This document shows positions 1 through 10,095 of a stretch of 64,000 bases of DNA, piece by piece. How positions within the stretch are numbered: position 1 is the first letter of the stretch; each line of letters begins with the position of its first letter. The stretch is from Lunularia cruciata (Eukaryota > Streptophyta > Marchantiopsida > Lunulariales > Lunulariaceae). A model generated the notes under the pieces. That model did no database searches and was not told the origin of the DNA. It worked only from the letters and a program-made list of their open reading frames with translations. The stretch spans positions 41,111,001-41,175,000 of the forward strand of contig OX419755.1 in assembly GCA_948567375.1 (NCBI GenBank), written 5' to 3'. The position numbers and the translations under genes are program-made.

Positions 1-2040
1 GGTATGACCTATATACCAACTCCATTAATGCTCCTTTATGTTCTGGAGCACGTATTACACTCCTAGTCACTATGGTAGATGCATCTACCTATACTAATCT
101 ACACATAAAGCACATCTAAGATGTCTCTATCATAAGGATAAGAGGTGGAAGCCTTAGCACCCAAACCTGATCTCTTTTGAGCTATGGTCATGCTAGCCAA
201 TCTCTGCTCCAACTACTCAATCTGAGTAGCCATGTCTATATCAAAAGCAAGGGCACATACTACAATCTACTAGGTATGGATCCTCTACCACCACCTTGTA
301 TTCCATGACTTAGAGCTCCTTTACCACCTGCCATAGCAACCCTACCACTCTGTAACTCTGGGTGAAGGTCAAGGCATTGGTCACTAGTGTGACCAAATCT
401 ATGGCAATGGTCACAATGTCTCCATTTTGGCTATGATGCACCAAAGGTATCATATTCATTGCCTTGAGTGCACTCTCTCTTGTAGTGAGAGAATGCACTT
501 AGGGTACTCTTTCCACCATAATTCCAACAAGCAACACCACCACTCATTGGCTGCTATTGACTTGAAAATGAATGTAAAGGTCTAGTTACACTAGGCCATC
601 CACTTGCTTCATAAGATTTGGGCAATCCACTTATCCTCAAAAGCCAACATGGCGTGGTGCATTTTATTGCACTTTAGAAGAAGTAATAGCTATGGACAAG
701 ATCTCTATACCAAATCCAGATGTCATCACTCTCTCCTCCTCCATGTTGGGCTCAATATGCTCAATCAAACTAAAGACCACTACCAAAGTAAATGAAGTAG
801 CCTATAACAATACAACATCATGTGCTCTACATTACAACTCCATGTCCAAGATTCCATACCAAAATTAGATGGTCTAAGCCTTAGTAACTCCTTGAGAAAA
901 TTTGATCAGCCATCTCATGCAAGTGTATGCCTTGCATAGGCTCTCTCCAACTTTCCATTAGAACTCCTACAAGCTCCTCAACTTGTCAATCCGTACTCCA
1001 TGGTAGTTTTATCTCAAGCACTAGAAGAACTCCACCACGGGGTTAGGCCTCAATATTGCACCACCTCTTGTAGTAGTACCTCCACTTGTATAATACCCCA
1101 ACTTGTAGAAGCACCATCTCCAACTAGTGCACCTCCACTATATCTACCAATGCTACTAGAGCTAGAACTTGTAGAGTACTACCGATCTACCCTAGCAATC
1201 GAGCATGAAGTGATAGAGATATAGTTCAAAGACCAATATTGTCTCCAAAGCTCAATTTCCTCCAAGTAAGCTCTATTGAACTCATGATAGTCATCCATCA
1301 ATAGACACTCCAAGTGCTGAGACAACCCCTTCCATGCCATGAAGGGTGTGAACAAAGTCAAGTTCCATATCTATTGCAAATCACACCAACTATTTAACTC
1401 TTGGATGAAGTAATCCAACTCAATGGTACCCATTATACTAAAGTACCCTAGAAATCTCATCCATATCCCATAATATAGTACAGACACACCAAGTGCACTC
1501 TCAACTAAATCAACTCCTATGTTAAATTCCAAATCAGAGTCAATTTTTTCCCTCACTAGGACATGAGATATAAGTTGATACCAAGTGTTACTTTGTATAT
1601 ACCCATTATGTATTGCAATGCTATCTCTTTTGGAATCCCCAAAGAACTCTATAATGACAATGTTACTCAAATTGCAACCATAACCACCGCAAGTACCACA
1701 CCAAGGATCACCACCAAGTGCCACCATCAACTGATGTAGCTCCAACTATGACAACTACACTAGGGGAAAGAGCAACTTTAACCTACCATAACATCATCAC
1801 TTTTTATGTCACCAGAGAGAAGCACATGTAGTCTGATTGGTCATCACTCCAGTCTCACTACTAAGAGCACACCAAAGCATCAATGCTCTAAAATTGGGAC
1901 ACCTCACAAAAACATAAAACATAAATAGGAAGTAGAGATGGAGGAGATCCAATCATAAGAAGTCTACACAAAACACTCCATCTCATAAATCAACACCGGA
2001 TTGAATCTATCACTATTTGGCATTTGACATAATCGGAGTA
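1..2040 (-). pseudogene. Family F retroelement gag remnant (antisense, partial)
   Basis: Antisense frames between about 1745 and 1 are coherent although stop-rich. Near 360-440 the reverse strand reads CHRFGHTSDQC followed by LDLHPEL, a zinc-knuckle-like motif, then a Gly/Arg-rich stretch. The same order (knuckle, DLH-L, GALSHG, Gly-rich) recurs on the plus strand at 14370-14500, so the two are copies of one family. The longest open piece (1371-1745) matches no domain I know and is read as gag N-terminal sequence because it precedes the knuckle. The element runs off the left edge. Its 5' side was cut at 2040 by B-1. Family assignment rests on internal comparison only. Confidence 0.5.
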
Positions 2041-2555
2041 TATAAAAGACCAAGCAAAGAAATAAGAGAATAGAAGATTAGAATGAAATACCACATTGGA
2101 ATTCATGAATGAGGGAAACTCCAAATACCTAGCATGAGGTTGGGCTTTGGTATTTATAGGGAACATACAAGGCTCTTGAGCCACTTTCTTAGAGTACCAC
2201 CAAGCCATTTGAGAGCTACTTTCTTAAAGTGCAAGTCAAGCTAACTTGAAAACTTCTCAAGAAGCCTCCTTCTAGAAGCTGCCTAATTGGCATGTAAGCT
2301 AAGCTAGTTGAGAAGCTTCTTAAGAAGCTTGCTTCTAGAAGCCACCTACTTGGTATGCAAGCTAAACTAGCCATGAAAGTTCCCAAGAAGCTTCCTCTTA
2401 GAATTCACCACTTGGCATGCACATTACCCAATGCTTGGAAGGTACCAAGTAGCTTCTTAGATGCTTCTAGAATATTCTTATAATTCTTGGCTAATTTGGC
2501 CTACTTGCTACTTTGTTAGTCTTGACTAACTCTTGGTAAACTCCATATTGTTACA
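2041..2555 (-). repeat. B-1 3' LTR
   Basis: The right edge reads ATTGTTACA and is followed by a pyrimidine tract, the complement of a polypurine tract. The left edge reads TATAAAAGACC where other copies have TGTAAAAGAYC. It contains a perfect heat-shock-type trimer TTCTAGAATATTC at 2465-2477 and several GAAGCTTC-like units. It aligns by eye with the LTRs at 12590, 14918, 20701, 33718, 39005 and 50161. Confidence 0.8.
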
Positions 2556-2572
2556 TATTCTCCCACCTTTAG
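2556..2572 (-). other. B-1 polypurine tract
   Basis: Plus strand TATTCTCCCACCTTTAG, the complement of a purine-rich GGTGGGAGAATA-type tract next to the LTR. It is the plus-strand DNA primer site and matches the tract at 38990-39004 in B-3. Confidence 0.7.
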
Positions 2573-3410
2573 TTGATGACGTCCTCATCACCATGGAAGC
2601 TTCAAACTCTTGGATGGCTGTTGTGCATTCTAGAGATGAGAAAGAGATTCCCAAGTAGCATCATGAAGGGGATACCCTTTCCAAATGACTTTGTACTCCG
2701 TATGCTATTGGTGACCATGTTGAATGTAACAACATGCAAGGATACAATCAACTTCATACTCCTCATGATTGTTGATAGGGATGGGAGGAGGAGGGGGTTG
2801 GACATGAGAGGAAAAGGAAGATGGATTGGAAACAAAGGGTTTCAAGTTGGAAACATAAAAGACAGGATGGATGTATATATGACAAGGTAAGACAAGTTGA
2901 TAAGCAACAAGAGAAATGATTTAAGTAGCATCAAATGGACCTATCCAATTAGGAACAAGTTTACAAACTTTGGTATCAAGGAGAAAGTGTAGGTTACAAG
3001 AAGAAAGCATGACCTTATCACCAAGTTGAAAGGTAAGATCACAATGATGTTGGTTTGTAGATTGTTTTAGGCAATTTGAGCAACAAGGAGATGAGATTTG
3101 GCTTGTTGTAGGGATTAGGATATTATGGTCAAGAAGGCGGAAGTATAAGCAACATGAGATGGAGGAGGAGCAAGGAGGGAATTTGGAACAAGTGGGTCTT
3201 GGTTAAAATTAAGGAAGAAGGGAGAGAATTTGGTGCTTGCCTATTTGGAATTATTATAGGCAAATTCAATAGCTACAAGACATTTGCCCCAATTAGTATG
3301 ATAAACATTGATAAAGGCACAAAGCATATCCTCCAAGGTGAGATTGGCATGTTTGGTTTGTCCATCAGTTTGAGAATGACAGGCCATGGACAAAGTAAGC
3401 TTGGTGTCAA
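2573..3410 (-). pseudogene. B-1 integrase C-terminus and chromodomain
   Basis: Reverse-strand translation matches the end of B-3 pol: a chromodomain-like segment next to the polypurine tract, then HIHHVFHVSKLKPF-type and VGDKVMLLSSNLP-type motifs typical of the GPY/F region of Ty3/gypsy integrase. Open pieces are short (77 codons at 2602-2835) and separated by stops. The segment ends abruptly at 3410, where insert E begins; the missing integrase core resumes at about 8775. The opposite-strand frames at 2573 and 3154 are shadows. Confidence 0.7.
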
Positions 3411-3825
3411 TGTCATAGGGAAAACAATCTATATGTTACATTAGTGCTATTTAGTGTGTTAGGTAAACTAGTAGAAAACTATTTAAATTTAGTAAAAGTT
3501 CTAGTTGCAGGCAATAACTTCTAGATTCCAATAGGGAAATTTAGTTATTTGTGGAAGTTAGAATTTTTACATAAAATAGTGTCACCTATTGTAACTTTTT
3601 TTACCTATAGTAAATAGTAATTTCTAGGTAGTAACTTCTAAAATTGCCAGAATATCAAGCTGCTATATGTTATGGGTAGCCATGAGTAGAGAGGTAAAGG
3701 GGAAGAGAAAGGAGCTAGGGAGTTTGTTTGATCAATCAAACAAGTTACCATCCAGTGGGAGAGAGATACCATAGAGAGGGAATTCTTGCCTTCATAGATC
3801 AAAGTAGCTAAATATAGTGAGAGGG
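3411..3825 (+). other. E leader, no gene seen
   Basis: AT-rich sequence without a convincing frame. A second LTR-like start, TGTTACATTAG, lies near 3432. It ends in the purine run GTGAGAGGG just before the LTR-like block. The antisense 93-codon frame at 3638-3919 has no recognisable motif. Confidence 0.4.
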
Positions 3826-4310
3826 TGTGATACCCACATTTTTCATTTTGGACGAGTTTAGAAGAAGAAATGCCTTGCTGAAACCAAATTGAAACCAAAT
3901 GGAGAAGAAATGAGTGCAAACTTGTGATTTGATCAGACCCAAGGAGGTCAACTTCATGTAAGAGGAAGAAGGGCTCGGTTTGGATCAGACCCGAAGAAGC
4001 TTACTTTGTGTCAAAGGAGGGAAAAACTTGGAGCAGATGTTAAGGAGGGCAAACCCAAAGGAGAAATAGAAGTTGTAGGTCAGGATTCTTGCGGGGGCCG
4101 AGTAGAGTGAAGGAAGAGGTAGAAGAAAGCTCGGGCAGTGAGGCGTCAATTCCGATACGAAGACTCTAGAGAAGAAGGCGAGTATCGGGAGAACACAAAG
4201 AAAGAAGACGGACCACTCCGCGGGAGGAAGAAGTTGCCAGTAATGGAGTAGATTACCTGCAAGAAGTAGTGTGCCCGCTGTTGGTGAAGTTGGAACAGAA
4301 GAAGAAGGAG

Positions 4311-5375
4311 ATGCAGTCTACTTGTCCAGAGGTAAAGACTGTTTTGCAGGTCTTATCAAGATTAGAAGAAGAGAACTCGGAGTTGAAGAAGTGTGTAACC
4401 TGAGGTGAAGAGGAGAGAGAAGTACTGCGAGCGGAAGCAGTAGAGAGAAGTCAGGTAATCGAAGACCTAAAGAGAGAAGTGAGTTATCAAGAGGATCTTG
4501 CGAGGAAGAGTGACATTGCAAGGGAGAGACAAGTAGCTAAATTCAAAATCTTGAAGTAGAAGTTTGCTGATTCAAGAGTAGAGCTTATCCATGCTATGGC
4601 AAGGGTAGCATCAAAGGATCAAGAGCTCAATCGAGTGATGGAGAGTATGGAGGAGAAGAAGCAACTCTGGCAAAGAGAGTTGTCTGTGCGGTATAGAGAA
4701 GAAGAGAGATTACGAGAATTACTTTGTAATCAGGAAGAGAAAATTGTACAGAAGGAGAAAGAGAAGGAAGCGGTGAAGGCCGAGTTCAAAGAAGAGTTGG
4801 CGATGTACAGAGAGGAATGGCTTGCAGATCGGGAACAAGAACGAAAGACAAGATTGGAGCCATCGAAGGAAATAGTCCTCAGAGTAAACGCAATGTTAAG
4901 TACAGAAGCCAGCGTTTGAATTGAAGAAGCGCGACTGCACGAGTTGAAGTTGTTGGTGCAGGAGACGAGGCAAAGACAAGCAAAAGATACTGATTTGAAT
5001 GTCTTATTAATTAGTCTCAGAACTCGTGTAGACAGAAAGATTTTAGAGGTAGAGGATAACATCTCAATTAGATTAGACTTAGTGAGAATAGAGTTAGAAA
5101 AGCTTCGGCAGGATGGTAAGGCAAAACCTAAAATAGATAACATAGGAATCCAAATGTCTTTGTAGTTGCCCTCAAAGACATTAGAAAAGAGTGGGTCAAA
5201 AGATGAAGAGTTAGATAGAGTACCCACTAGTGCAATTTCAGATCAGGAAAGAGAATTGCTGGATCTGGTCAAAGAAGTAGGAGATGTGAAACCCGAGGTT
5301 AGTGTAGTAGGAAGTAAAGTTACTTCGGGTTCGGGTTTGAAAGCCGAGGAAGAAGTAGACATCGGATCGGAGTAG
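4311..5375 (+). pseudogene. Coiled-coil protein frame with four C-to-T type stops
   Basis: One reading frame runs from ATG 4311 to about 5375 (about 355 codons) and is interrupted only by TGA, TAG, TGA and TAG. Each is one C-to-T change from Arg or Gln. The translation is dominated by Glu/Lys/Arg/Leu heptad-like sequence (for example ELNRVMESMEEKKQLWQREL), then an acidic, Pro/Ser-containing tail. I see no zinc knuckle, protease or polymerase motif. Similar coiled-coil frames occur in plant LTR elements as gag-like or extra ORFs, but I do not recognise the family. High CpG here (GATCGGG, GTGCGG, CCGAGG) contrasts with neighbours and argues for a young sequence. Confidence 0.6.
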
Positions 5376-5378
5376 AAA

Positions 5379-6167
5379 CCGATTTGAGATTTGAAGGGGC
5401 AGATATGAAGAGGTGCATTGTCATTTCGGATCTGCAGGTTAGAACAGTTGTGGTAGAACGGTATAGTTGTTAGAACTGTCGATTGTTCACTACTTAAGAG
5501 TAGCATTCGCAGAGAATTGTTGTTCAATGCTCATTATTTCTAAAAATAGATAAAGCAAAGTGTTGTGAAGCAGTGCTCGTTGCTTGAGCTTGATTCCGAG
5601 TATCAGCTTTGCAATTGTGTTTGTGAGTGTTTGAAGAATTTTGAAGTGCAAGTCAGTGTGCTTGTTGGATGTTGGATTCCATAGCCTTGATCTTCATTTT
5701 GTGTGTTTGATCTTGAGTGAAGTGCAATCAAAGCAATGCCTTGACAAATCTAAGAGGAATTGTAGTGTTGGTAGTATTATGCATTTGTGAGTGCAATGCA
5801 AAGTTGATGTGAAGCAATTTTGATCAAGGAAGTTGTGCCTTCAGTGGAGGGGTGGAACACAATTCTGAGGCGAAGTTGTTTTGCAGTGAAGTGCTGTTTT
5901 TGGGAGAGCCTAAATCATCACAATCAAGATTGTTTGGAAAGAATTGAAGGAGTTGTGATTAAGGAGTGTGAATTTGTGACAAGACTGTGAGTCAGTGCTT
6001 GTTACTCTCTTTTGGGTGTGGTTTCTACCTGAGAGACTAAAGAAGAACTCAAGAAGAACTGAAATTGGTACTTTGCTTTGTATTTGACCAATTCTGACTC
6101 GTATCTCTACGGGAATGAACTTTACTTACCCGATTACCGCAAAAGTGATATTTACCGGGTTGTCACA
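5379..6167 (+). other. Non-coding 3' part of the E LTR-like block
   Basis: GT-rich, stop-dense sequence with repeated GTGAAGCAGTG / GTGCAAGTCAGTG / GTGAAGTGC motifs. No protein frame. It would be R/U5 if the block is an LTR. Confidence 0.35.
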
Positions 6168-6965
6168 ATGGGAGTTCAAAGTTGACATGGAAGACAACTT
6201 GGAGGAGGTGCAAGAAGGAACTATAGTAGCAGAGTCCACAGACTCTCAACACACAAAATGGAAATAGATGATGTTCAAGAGGGAAATGCAATTGCGGGAG
6301 GAAAGTAACTATGAGGAGGAGAATCAAGCTATTGAAGTAGCGTCGAGGAAGGAAGAGCCGTTTTGTTCTGCTCAGGAAGGAAAATGAAGGTGCAAGGTTG
6401 AAGGAACAAAGATTAGTTAGTGAAGGCGGTTGTGATATGCAGGTTAACAATGAGAAAGAACAACATACAACATACAACATCAACAACATACTATTTTTGT
6501 TTTTAGTGCAAAGAACAAGGACAAGGGAGAGTGGAGCTATTGTTGTTGCTAGAGAGGACCAAATAAACAGAGAAAAGTTTCTTGGTGGATGGAAGAAGGG
6601 ATGTTGCTAGGGAAGTTTAGTCAATACTTGCCTGCTCGAGCAACATGGCAGTGATTAGGCTGAAGTTGTGGATTGAGTCTAGGAGTGTGCTCTACGGTTG
6701 AGGGCTTAGACAAACCAAATTAGTAGTACGAGTGTGGAAGTGGAAGAGGTCAAGGAGGAGAAGAGCTTGAGAATGGAAGGAAGGAAGGAAAGGGCAGAGG
6801 AGAGATCGCAGAACAACAACAAGGTAGAAGTGAAATCAAAAGGTAGGAAAGGAAATTGGTAGGGGTGAAACATGAAACGAAGGAGGAAGGGAAATTAGTA
6901 GGGAGGAAAGGAAACAAATGCAGGAAAGGAAATTGGTAGGGAGGAAAGGAAACAAAAGGTAGAGA
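6168..6965 (+). other. Acidic coding remnant and purine-rich repeats of E
   Basis: From the ATG near 6188 a short frame reads MEDNLEEVQEGTIVAES and is followed by more Glu-rich pieces broken by stops, so it may be gag-like. From about 6780 the sequence becomes purine-rich, with GGAAATTGGTAGGGAGGAAAGGAAAC repeated imperfectly near 6850, 6890 and 6925. Confidence 0.35.
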
Positions 6966-7746
6966 GGCAAAGCAAGAATTAGAGGATGTGATCAGGAAGA
7001 AACTTGCCCTTGCAGTAGAGGCCCGGGATCATGTGAGCATAGAACGGTTCGTTAATTTGTTTCCTTCACTACAGCTTCAGGAGGAAGGATTACCGCTGTA
7101 TGTGGATTTTTTTTAACTAACAGTCATAGCTCTAAGAGCCAAGGATGGGTATGATGGCATTGTCAAAGCCTTGGAGCAACAAGGAGAAGAAAGCTTGAGT
7201 AATTTTGTGGGAGCTATTAACAACCTTTTCAACTACATCACAACATCAATAGAGGACAATGAAGACCTTTTGTGAAGCTTTGCAGGAGAAGATGGCATTG
7301 TTTTTGCAATTCAAGAGCTTCAGCAGGAGTGCAATCTCAAGGGACCTATAATTTTGCAGAAATCTGTAGAATATAGAAAGTTCATGAAGCTGAGTAAGGA
7401 AATATCTGCATAGAGCAAGAACCTCATTTCAGTAGGGAGTACAAAGAGCATGATCCAAGAGACATCACAATATGCATGGAGGAAATGCAGGTGTTGATTC
7501 AGATCAAAGAAAGTTTATCTTCATTATATGATTATAAATACAAGAAATGAATGAGGAATGAAGAGGACTGTTGATGTGGGGAAAGAGAGGAGGAGCATGA
7601 GCAAGTAAGGTTTGAGTTTTAGTAGGAACAGCAGCTGCAAAGAACAGAGCAGAGGAATGGGAAGAGGTGGCTTTAAATAAAAAGAGGTTTGAGTGCATGT
7701 GTGTTTGAGTGTCAAGAGGTCAAGGAGGAGGAGAAGAGCTTGAGAA
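6745..7746 (+). repeat. Direct repeat pair flanking the COG4-like fragment
   Basis: AGAGGTCAAGGAGGAG...AAGAGCTTGAGAA occurs at 6745-6773 and, with a 3-base GAG addition, at 7715-7746. A second shared motif, AAGGGCAG(A)GGAGAGATC...AACA, follows at about 6790 and 7873. The COG4-like piece lies between the copies. Confidence 0.55.
6966..7550 (+). pseudogene. COG4-like gene fragment captured in E, intronless
   Basis: The translation begins near DVIRKKLALAVEARDHVSIE and continues RFVNLFPSLQLQEEGLPLYV, then NFVGAINNLF and later FAIQELQQEC and DPRDITICMEEMQVL. This order matches the middle of COG4, subunit 4 of the conserved oligomeric Golgi tethering complex: a basic helix, R-F-x-F-P-L-x-EEGL, then I-x-YLQ-EC. 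COG4 acts in retrograde vesicle tethering at the Golgi. About 190 codons are covered in essentially one frame, with in-frame stops near 7112, 7274 and 7410 and a shift near 7440. No intron interrupts it, which suits capture of a spliced transcript by a retroelement. Similarity is judged from memory of the family. Confidence 0.65.
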
Positions 7747-8270
7747 CAAAAAGAAGAAAAAAGCAAAAGAGAAATTGAAGAACATCAACAAAGAGGGGAA
7801 AAACAGGAGTCAGATTGAAAAACAACAAAAGGTGGTAAAAGCAAGAGAGAGATCAAAGAACATCAACAAAGAAGGAAAGGGCAGGAGAGAGATCAAAGAA
7901 CATAAACAAGGTGTAGGGTCAAGCTGAGGAATTTTCTGTCATGTTAGGAAGGCTAGAGAGATGAATGGTGATTGTACTTCTTATCAAAGCAAGATGCTCC
8001 TAGGACTATTTCTTGCAAGGCATGTCTTATCATCTGACTCAAGATCGCAATTGAATCCACTTTGAAGCTTAGAGCTGAGAATTGTCCTCTACTATCTCTT
8101 GGCAGGTTAGGTGTAAGATTTGTATTCATCATAAGTGTAGTTGGATGTGGTGAATGTATGTGGAAATTGTGGTGAAGGAAGGTATCTGTGAGAATGAAAT
8201 ACTCGACATTGAAGTAAAAGATGTTAGTTGTGTGTGGAAAGGGATTAAATAGAAGTGAAGCATTGTTGTT
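7551..8270 (+). other. Lys-rich and unassigned sequence of E
   Basis: 7709-7927 is an open 72-codon Lys/Glu/Asn-rich frame (KKKKKAKEKLKNINKEG type) of low complexity. From 7930 to 8270 I see no frame, structure or family. Confidence 0.3.
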
Positions 8271-8590
8271 GCTTAGTCAACTGTTGGCTTTACAGACCTT
8301 GATACAATCAAGGATTTGAGTGCTAGTTTGATAATTCTTGGAGTTATTGGGGAGAACAAGATCAGATTGATTGGTGGATAAGAATACATGAAAATGCTGT
8401 TGTTAGAGTTATGCAATAATTGCAGGCGCACAATACATTTTGGAAGGGATTGTCCTAATGCTTTGGTCTGTAACAATTGTGGTGGTTAGGGTACATAGTT
8501 AGCAAATGTTCAACAAAGCCTCTTTGCAATAGTTGTAAGAAACTTGAGCACATTGCAGTAGTTGTTGCAGCCAAGAAGAAATAAAGGGAA
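8271..8590 (+). pseudogene. CCHC zinc-knuckle array fragment in E
   Basis: Reads LCNNCRRTIHFGRDCPNALV, then VCNNCGG, then after one frameshift YIVSKCSTKPLCNSCKK and LEHIA. That is three consecutive CX2CX4HX4C knuckles with the linkers 'RDCPN-x-x-VCNNCG' and 'KC-x-x-KPLC'. These linkers resemble the multi-knuckle CNBP-like plant CCHC proteins more than the single knuckle of most plant Ty3 gag proteins. Knuckle 1 has the Gly before His replaced (TIH), knuckle 2 has His to Tyr and a stop, and knuckle 3 lacks its last Cys. It could instead be the gag nucleocapsid of E. The upstream frame from 8271 (TVGFTDLDTIKDLSASLIIL) is unassigned. Confidence 0.5.
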
Positions 8591-8769
8591 CTCAACAATA
8601 GGTTTCTTCATACAGGTCTGGTAGTCATTGACTAAAGTTCACAATTCACAAGTAAAGGTCATAGTTCCATCAGAATTTATGCATGGCACTTGTGCCATCA
8701 TAATTGTGAAGTCTAAGTGCAAGCAGCTAGGTGCTTGGTGCATTGTTGAGACCATACTATCCCCACAAC
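8591..8769 (+). other. Right end of insert E
   Basis: The plus frame reads VPSEFMHGTCAIIIVKSKCK and then a stop; unassigned. The antisense 90-codon frame at 8639-8911 crosses into B-1 integrase and is a shadow in its right part. Confidence 0.3.
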
Positions 8770-9480
8770 ACTGAGTAGTTGGAAGAGTGTTTGCCATTTT
8801 TTTTTGTGAATCAAGAATCATGGTGAGAGATGAGTATGCAAGGCATCCCATGATGCTTGAAGATATTGGTGAATTAGATCTGGGCCAATGTTGGAGCATC
8901 CCTTGTATCAAAGGCTGGTGCCAAATGGATTTACTTGCTTAGCTTATCACTAAATACCACAATTGCTATATTCACCTGCTTTGTCTTAGGCAAAGATGTG
9001 ATGAGATCTAAGATTACATGTTCCTATTGAGTAGATACAATGGAAAGTGGTTGAAGGAGTCTACTCAGTTTTTGGTTGTTGGTCTTGTTGCATTGGCAAC
9101 TCTCAAAGCATTAAATAAACTTGTAAACATCTTGTGCCATGTTGGGCTACCACCATTGGCATTGTAGGGTACCCAAGGTCTTTTTTACACCCATGTGACC
9201 AATGATTGAAAAGTCATGGGCTTCTTGAAGGTGTACAAGTCATTGATCATCCTTGGCTAGAACATAGATCTTGTTCTCACAAAATAGAAGTCCTTCCTTC
9301 AAGGAGAAGGTGTTGTATTCCTTGTCATGTGTTGCAAGACTACCTTGTACCATTTGAAAGAAGGAGTCTTGTTGTAAAGCTATCTTAAACTTGCTTTGGA
9401 CTTGCGAGTCAATTGAAACTATCATAATTGCCACCTTGATGAGAGGAAGAGACTTCAAATAAGGTCATCATGATAAGGCA
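8770..9480 (-). pseudogene. B-1 integrase N-terminus and core
   Basis: The reverse strand aligns with B-3 at 37400-38150: a His/Cys N-terminal domain (near 9170-9230) and the start of the DDE core. The antisense frame at 9240-9458 contains FFQMVQGSLATHDKEYNTFSL, the spacer between RNaseH and the integrase zinc-binding domain. Stops and shifts are frequent. The left edge joins insert E; the remaining core is at 2573-3410. Confidence 0.65.
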
Positions 9481-10095
9481 TCATGGATACCATAGAACCT
9501 ACTGGATTTGTACTCAAGTTTGATATCAAACAACTATAGTTGTTCCTCCCATTGATGATGTCAACTCTTCATGTGTTCCAAATATAATGTTTGCAACAAG
9601 GATGTGTGATTGGTTTGCATGATCATTTGTTTTCCCAAGAGATAATGCCTCCATACCTTGGTGGCATATACCATTGCTAGTTATTCTTGATCTCAAGCAA
9701 AGTAATTCCTTTTGGTGTTTAGTCATGGGGTACAAAGGTAATGAGATGTAACCTATGTAGAAATTCTTGCTACCACATAGCTCCCATGGCAAAGTTAGAA
9801 GCATGAAAATCAACCACATGAGGTAGTTGAGGATTATATGGTTGAAGAATGGGTCTTAAAGACACCATATATTTCAGATTTTGGAATGCTTCTTTGTGGT
9901 TGGTGGTGTATTAAAAGGTTGAGGTCTTCCCCAAGAGATCAGTCAATGGTGCGGGCACATGAGCATAATAGCGGATGAATTGTTGATAAAAACTTGAGAA
10001 TCTATTAAATTCATGCACTTTTATAGCATCCGCAAGTAGGCCAATCAATAATGGCCTTGATTTTCTCCTCTTTTATCTTGATCCCCTTTAATGAG
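9481..10095 (-). pseudogene. B-1 RNase H region
   Basis: The reverse translation of 9526-9819 includes VVDFHASNFAMGAM-type sequence, the first catalytic Asp block of Ty3 RNase H. It is collinear with 36960-37380 of B-3. Frames are broken by stops. Confidence 0.6.

Larger units (their letters stand above)
3826..6167 (+). repeat. Long LTR-like block of insert E
   Basis: Begins TGTGATACCC right after a purine run and ends TTGTCACA, followed by ATGGGAG, as an LTR would end before a primer site. The last 150 bases contain the near-palindromic ACCCGATTACCG / TTTACCGGGT. If it is an LTR it is unusually long (2.3 kb) and holds the coiled-coil frame at 4311-5378. There is no second copy in the window, so LTR identity is inference. 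An imperfect repeat GATCAGACCC at about 3932 and 3980 lies near its start. Confidence 0.4.
3411..8769 (+). mobile_element. Insert E: composite, relatively CpG-rich element inside B-1
   Basis: Bounded by the two halves of B-1 integrase. It starts TGTCATAGGG and ends near CCCCACAAC(A), compatible with TG...CA ends, but I could not find matching terminal repeats or a clean target duplication. Parts, especially 3950-6170, keep far more CpG than the flanking B sequence, which suggests a younger or differently methylated insertion. It carries, in order, a 0.4-kb leader, an LTR-like block with a coiled-coil frame, an acidic coding remnant, a COG4-like fragment, Lys-rich sequence and a CCHC zinc-knuckle fragment. 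No RT or integrase is visible, so it would be non-autonomous or internally deleted. Confidence 0.55.

Noticed and set aside
4596-5227. Minus-strand ORF 4730-5227 (165 codons)
   Set aside because: Ser/Phe/Leu-rich complement of the Glu/Lys-rich coiled-coil frame; composition is that of a shadow.
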